From Kitasatospora cineracea (GTDB taxonomy: Bacteria; Actinomycetota; Actinomycetes; Streptomycetales; Streptomycetaceae), in NCBI RefSeq assembly GCF_003751605.1, contig NZ_RJVJ01000001.1, forward strand, positions 1,240,001-1,304,000: a stretch of 64,000 nt of DNA. Direction: 5' to 3'. How positions within the stretch are numbered: the first letter of the stretch is position 1; every line of letters begins with the position of its first letter. A program made the position numbers and the translations under genes. Below the pieces are notes generated by a model. That model did not search any database and had not been told where the DNA came from. It saw only the letters and a program-made list of their open reading frames with translations. Of this stretch, positions 61,421 to 64,000 are shown one piece after another.

Positions 61421-62563
61421 GTGACCGACGTACACACCACGCACCCCGCACCAGGCGTGCTGAGCCGGATCTTCGGCACCGGCCAGGACGGCGAGGGCCA
61501 CGAGCAGGTCGTGCTCTGCCACGACCGCACCTCCGGCCTCAAGGCGATCATCGCCGTCCACTCCACCGCCCTCGGCCCGGCCCTGGGCGGCACCCGCTTC
61601 TTCCCGTACGGGACGGAGGAGGAGGCGCTGCAGGACGCGCTGAACCTCTCCCGCGGGATGAGCTACAAGAACGCCCTCGCCGGGCTCGACCTCGGCGGCG
61701 GCAAGGCCGTGATCATCGGCGACCCGGACAAGGACAAGAACGAGGCGATGCTGCGCGCCTACGGGCGCTTCGTGGAGTCCCTGCGCGGCCGCTACATCAC
61801 CGCCTGCGACGTCGGCACCTACGTGCAGGACATGGACGTGGTGGCCCGCGAGACCTCCCACGTCACCGGCCGCTCGCCCGAGCACGGCGGCGCCGGCGAC
61901 TCCTCCATCCTGACCGCCTTCGGCGTCTTCCAGGGCATGCGCGCCTCCGCCCGGGCCCGCTGGGGCCAGCCCACCCTGCGCGGCCGGCGGGTCGGCGTCT
62001 CGGGCGTCGGCAAGGTCGGCCACTACCTGGTCGGCCACCTGGTCGCGGACGGCGCCACCGTGGTCGTCACGGACGTCTCCGAGGCCGCCGTGAACCGGGT
62101 CCGGGCCGCCCACCCGGAGGTCGAGGTGGTGGCCGACACCGCCGCCCTGCTCTCCTCCGCGCTGGACGTCTACGCCCCGTGCGCGCTCGGCGGCGCGCTC
62201 ACCGACGACACCGTCGCCGTGCTCGGCGCGGCCGGCACCGCGGTGGTCTGCGGCGCGGCCAACAACCAGCTGGCCCACCCGGGCGTCGAGAAGGACCTCG
62301 CGGACCGCGGCATCCTGTACGCGCCCGACTACCTGGTGAACTCCGGCGGCGTGATCCAGGTCGCCGACGAGATCGAGGGCTTCAACTTCGACCGGGCCAA
62401 GAACAAGGCCACGAAGATCTTCGACACCACCCTGGAGATCTTCACCCGGGCCGCCGCCGACGGGATCCCGCCCGCGGTGGCCGCCGACCGGCTCGCCGAG
62501 AAGCGGATGCGGGAGATCAGCGCGTTGCGCTCGGTGCTCCTCCCGGCGGCCCGCCGGAGCTGA
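61421..62563 (+). CDS. vdh: valine (branched-chain amino acid) dehydrogenase
   Basis: A 380-residue enzyme of the Leu/Phe/Val dehydrogenase family. The catalytic Lys residues are in [20 protein letters not shown] (Lys83 and Lys95); the NAD site is [17 protein letters not shown]. It deaminates valine to 2-ketoisovalerate, feeding branched-chain acyl-CoA for polyketide and fatty-acid synthesis. GTG start. A clean terminator follows. Confidence 0.95.
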   Translation: MTDVHTTHPAPGVLSRIFGTGQDGEGHEQVVLCHDRTSGLKAIIAVHSTALGPALGGTRFFPYGTEEEALQDALNLSRGMSYKNALAGLDLGGGKAVIIGDPDKDKNEAMLRAYGRFVESLRGRYITACDVGTYVQDMDVVARETSHVTGRSPEHGGAGDSSILTAFGVFQGMRASARARWGQPTLRGRRVGVSGVGKVGHYLVGHLVADGATVVVTDVSEAAVNRVRAAHPEVEVVADTAALLSSALDVYAPCALGGALTDDTVAVLGAAGTAVVCGAANNQLAHPGVEKDLADRGILYAPDYLVNSGGVIQVADEIEGFNFDRAKNKATKIFDTTLEIFTRAAADGIPPAVAADRLAEKRMREISALRSVLLPAARRS

Positions 62564-62580
62564 CCGGGTCCGTCCGTGGT

Positions 62581-62610
62581 GCGCGGGGCCGGCACCGCCC
62601 GGCCCCGCGC
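62581..62610 (+). terminator. vdh terminator
   Basis: GCGCGGGGCCGG and CCGGCCCCGCGC are perfect 12-bp arms around CACCGC, 18 bp after the vdh stop. The remaining bases to 62935 hold no gene. Confidence 0.85.
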
Positions 62611-62935
62611 ATCACGATGTGGAACCGGATTCTCAGTCCGTCCCCCGATCGGGCGATACCGCGCCCCCTTCGGGGGATAATCTCCGTAGGAACGACGGGA
62701 CCGGCCCTGGGCCGGACAGCCTGCGAAAGCTCCGGAATTCCCCTCTGACCTGGGCGGACCTGGTTCGGGGGGGTTCGGGTGCGCGCCACGTCACACCGGC
62801 GACGTACCGTCCGGCGGCGGAAACAGGTACCGTTAATGCTCCAAGGGACGGTTTCCCACTTCGGGCAGGCCGGACCTGATCATCAACACGTGTCAGACTC
62901 GGGGCCGTGAGCCCCACCGTTGAGGGGGTCGACCC

Positions 62936-63178
62936 ATGGGGCGCGGCCGGGCCAAGGCCAAGCAGACGAAGGTCGCCCGCGAGCTGAAGTACAACAGCGG
63001 CGGGTTCGACGCAAACCGTCTGTCTCACGAGCTGGGTGTATCTCCGTCCACCGCGATCGAGCCTGAGCCGATCGAGGACGACGACGAAGAGGACGACCCT
63101 TACGCGGCGTACGCGGACAGGTACAACGATGACGACGACGAGGACGAGGACACCCCTCCGGCTCGTCGCCGCGCGTAA
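62936..63178 (+). CDS. DUF3073 family protein
   Basis: An 80-residue protein beginning MGRGRAKAKQTKVARELKYN, the DUF3073 signature, then an acidic Asp/Glu tract (DDDEEDDPYAAYADRYNDDDDEDED) and a basic end. The gene is conserved next to purM in actinobacteria; function unknown. ATG has GAGGGGG upstream. Confidence 0.94.
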   Translation: MGRGRAKAKQTKVARELKYNSGGFDANRLSHELGVSPSTAIEPEPIEDDDEEDDPYAAYADRYNDDDDEDEDTPPARRRA

Positions 63179-63274
63179 CGCACTCCGACCCGGCCGGTCC
63201 GAGCGCTCCCCGTGAGCGCCGGGCCGGTTTTCGGCGTCCGCGTGGCGTCCGGACCCGGAGGGCGGGCGGGAACA

Positions 63275-63307
63275 CGGAGGGCCCCACCGCGGTGCGGCGG
63301 GGCCCCT
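63275..63307 (-). terminator. purM terminator
   Basis: GAGGGCCCC and GGGGCCCCTC flank a CGCGGTGCG-type inner stem, just past the purM stop on the minus strand. A second hairpin (about 63190-63235, CCGGCC/GGCCGG with TTTT) serves DUF3073. Confidence 0.75.
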
Positions 63308-63321
63308 CGGCGTGCCTCGGA

Positions 63322-64000
63322 TCAGAACGCCTCGTAGGCGTTGTACAGCGCGGCGCCGCCGTCGTGCTCGTCGGTCCGCTCGACCACGTCGCCGAGCAGC
63401 CAGGCCTCCACGTCGCGGTCCTCCAGGACGGCGAGCACGGTGTCGACCGACTCCGGCGGGACGACGGCGACCATGCCGACGCCCATGTTGAGGGTCTTCT
63501 CGATCTCCAGGGTCTGCATCGCGCCGACCTTGGCGACGGTGCGGAACACCGGCAGCGGCGACCAGGTGCCGCGGTCCAGGCGGGCGTGCAGGCCGTCCGG
63601 GATGACCCGGGCCAGGTTGGCGGCCAGGCCGCCGCCGGTGACGTGCGAGAAGGCGTGGACCTCGGTGGCCCGGGCCAGCGCCAGGCAGTCCAGCGAGTAG
63701 ATCTTCGTGGGCTCCAGCAGCTCCTCGCCGAGGGTGCGGCCGAACTCCTCGACCCGGCGGTCCAGCGACCAGCCGGCCTGGTTCAGCAGCACGTGCCGGA
63801 CCAGCGAGTAGCCGTTGGAGTGCAGGCCGGAGGCGGCCATGGCGATCACCACGTCGCCCGCCCGGACCCGGTCCGGGCCGAGCAGCGCGTCCGCCTCGAC
63901 CACGCCGGTGCCGGCGCCCGCGACGTCGTAGTCGTCCGGGCCGAGCAGGCCCGGGTGCTCGGCGGTCTCGCCGCCGACCAGCGCGCAGCCGGCCAGCGTG
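63322..64000 (-). CDS. purM: phosphoribosylformylglycinamidine cyclo-ligase, C-terminal part
   Basis: The frame runs off the window at 64000 and carries the last 225 or so residues. GCALVGGETAEHPGLL, AASGLHSNGYSLVRHVLL and HVTGGGLAANLARVIPDGL are typical of PurM, which makes 5-aminoimidazole ribotide in purine synthesis. The C terminus is the ATP-grasp-like half. It is convergent with DUF3073, as in other Streptomyces. Confidence 0.95.
   Translation of the reverse strand, partial: TLAGCALVGGETAEHPGLLGPDDYDVAGAGTGVVEADALLGPDRVRAGDVVIAMAASGLHSNGYSLVRHVLLNQAGWSLDRRVEEFGRTLGEELLEPTKIYSLDCLALARATEVHAFSHVTGGGLAANLARVIPDGLHARLDRGTWSPLPVFRTVAKVGAMQTLEIEKTLNMGVGMVAVVPPESVDTVLAVLEDRDVEAWLLGDVVERTDEHDGGAALYNAYEAF

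Overview
The window is very GC-rich actinobacterial DNA from the family Streptomycetaceae (Streptomyces or Kitasatospora; the sequence alone does not separate them). The best evidence is the right-hand end, where purM, a DUF3073 gene, valine dehydrogenase (vdh), a conserved hypothetical, bldC and an HrpA helicase lie in the order known from Streptomyces chromosomes. GTG and TTG starts, 4-bp stop/start overlaps and Ser/Pro-rich exported proteins fit the same group.

The window has two halves, meeting at a tRNA-Lys gene (35057-35129). Left of it (1-34.8 kb) is accessory DNA dominated by envelope metal chemistry. It begins with a cut-off gene, a radical SAM enzyme and a NUDIX hydrolase (1-2.7 kb). 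Next come small exported proteins that end in Leu/Phe-Arg-Cys, a beta-carbonic anhydrase, a Cys/His-rich exported protein and a CtaG-type protein (3-7.4 kb). A BlaI/M56-peptidase pair follows, with two matching palindromic operators in front of an NlpC/P60 hydrolase and a CcsB cytochrome c assembly gene (7.4-11.1 kb), then an LCP ligase and a CopC-CopD fusion. A minus-strand group encodes another LRC protein, a second carbonic anhydrase and a SulP transporter (15-17.7 kb). A minus-strand copper operon carries a CDF exporter, a membrane protein, CopC, a CopD-CtaG fusion and Lnt (17.9-23.9 kb), faced by a divergent membrane protein and a YcnI-like protein. A CmtR-like metal sensor with its transporter comes next. 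The last part holds a small exported peptide, a cysteine-synthase-like enzyme and an MFS transporter, then a HAD phosphatase and a second CDF exporter. Decayed genes follow: a DUF3105-like stump and a frameshifted tyrosine recombinase lying beside the 3' end of tRNA-Lys, as expected at the edge of an old integrated element.

Right of the tRNA (35-64 kb) the DNA looks like chromosome backbone with small accessory patches: a nucleotidyltransferase, a transglutaminase-like protein, an SDR, a tyrosine phosphatase, a probable phosphorothioate-dependent HNH restriction enzyme, a TIGR02452 PARG-like protein, a DEAD-box helicase with a long RGG-repeat tail, paired Fluc fluoride channels, and a Glu-Asp-Phe tRNA cluster. 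The tRNA-Phe 3' half is duplicated as an exact 46-bp direct repeat, and the 0.9 kb enclosed carries one Uma2 nuclease gene. A four-gene overlapping operon (XRE regulator, ImmA/IrrE-like peptidase, MAB_1171c-type membrane protein, MpaB/DUF2236-like oxygenase) and a WXG100/NlpC secretion pair precede hrpA and bldC.

How the genes may work together: the left half reads as a kit for handling copper, zinc or cadmium and bicarbonate at the membrane and for building cytochrome c and oxidase. Its most novel element is the repeated placement of small exported proteins with a fixed C-terminal tail directly upstream of unrelated metabolic enzymes.
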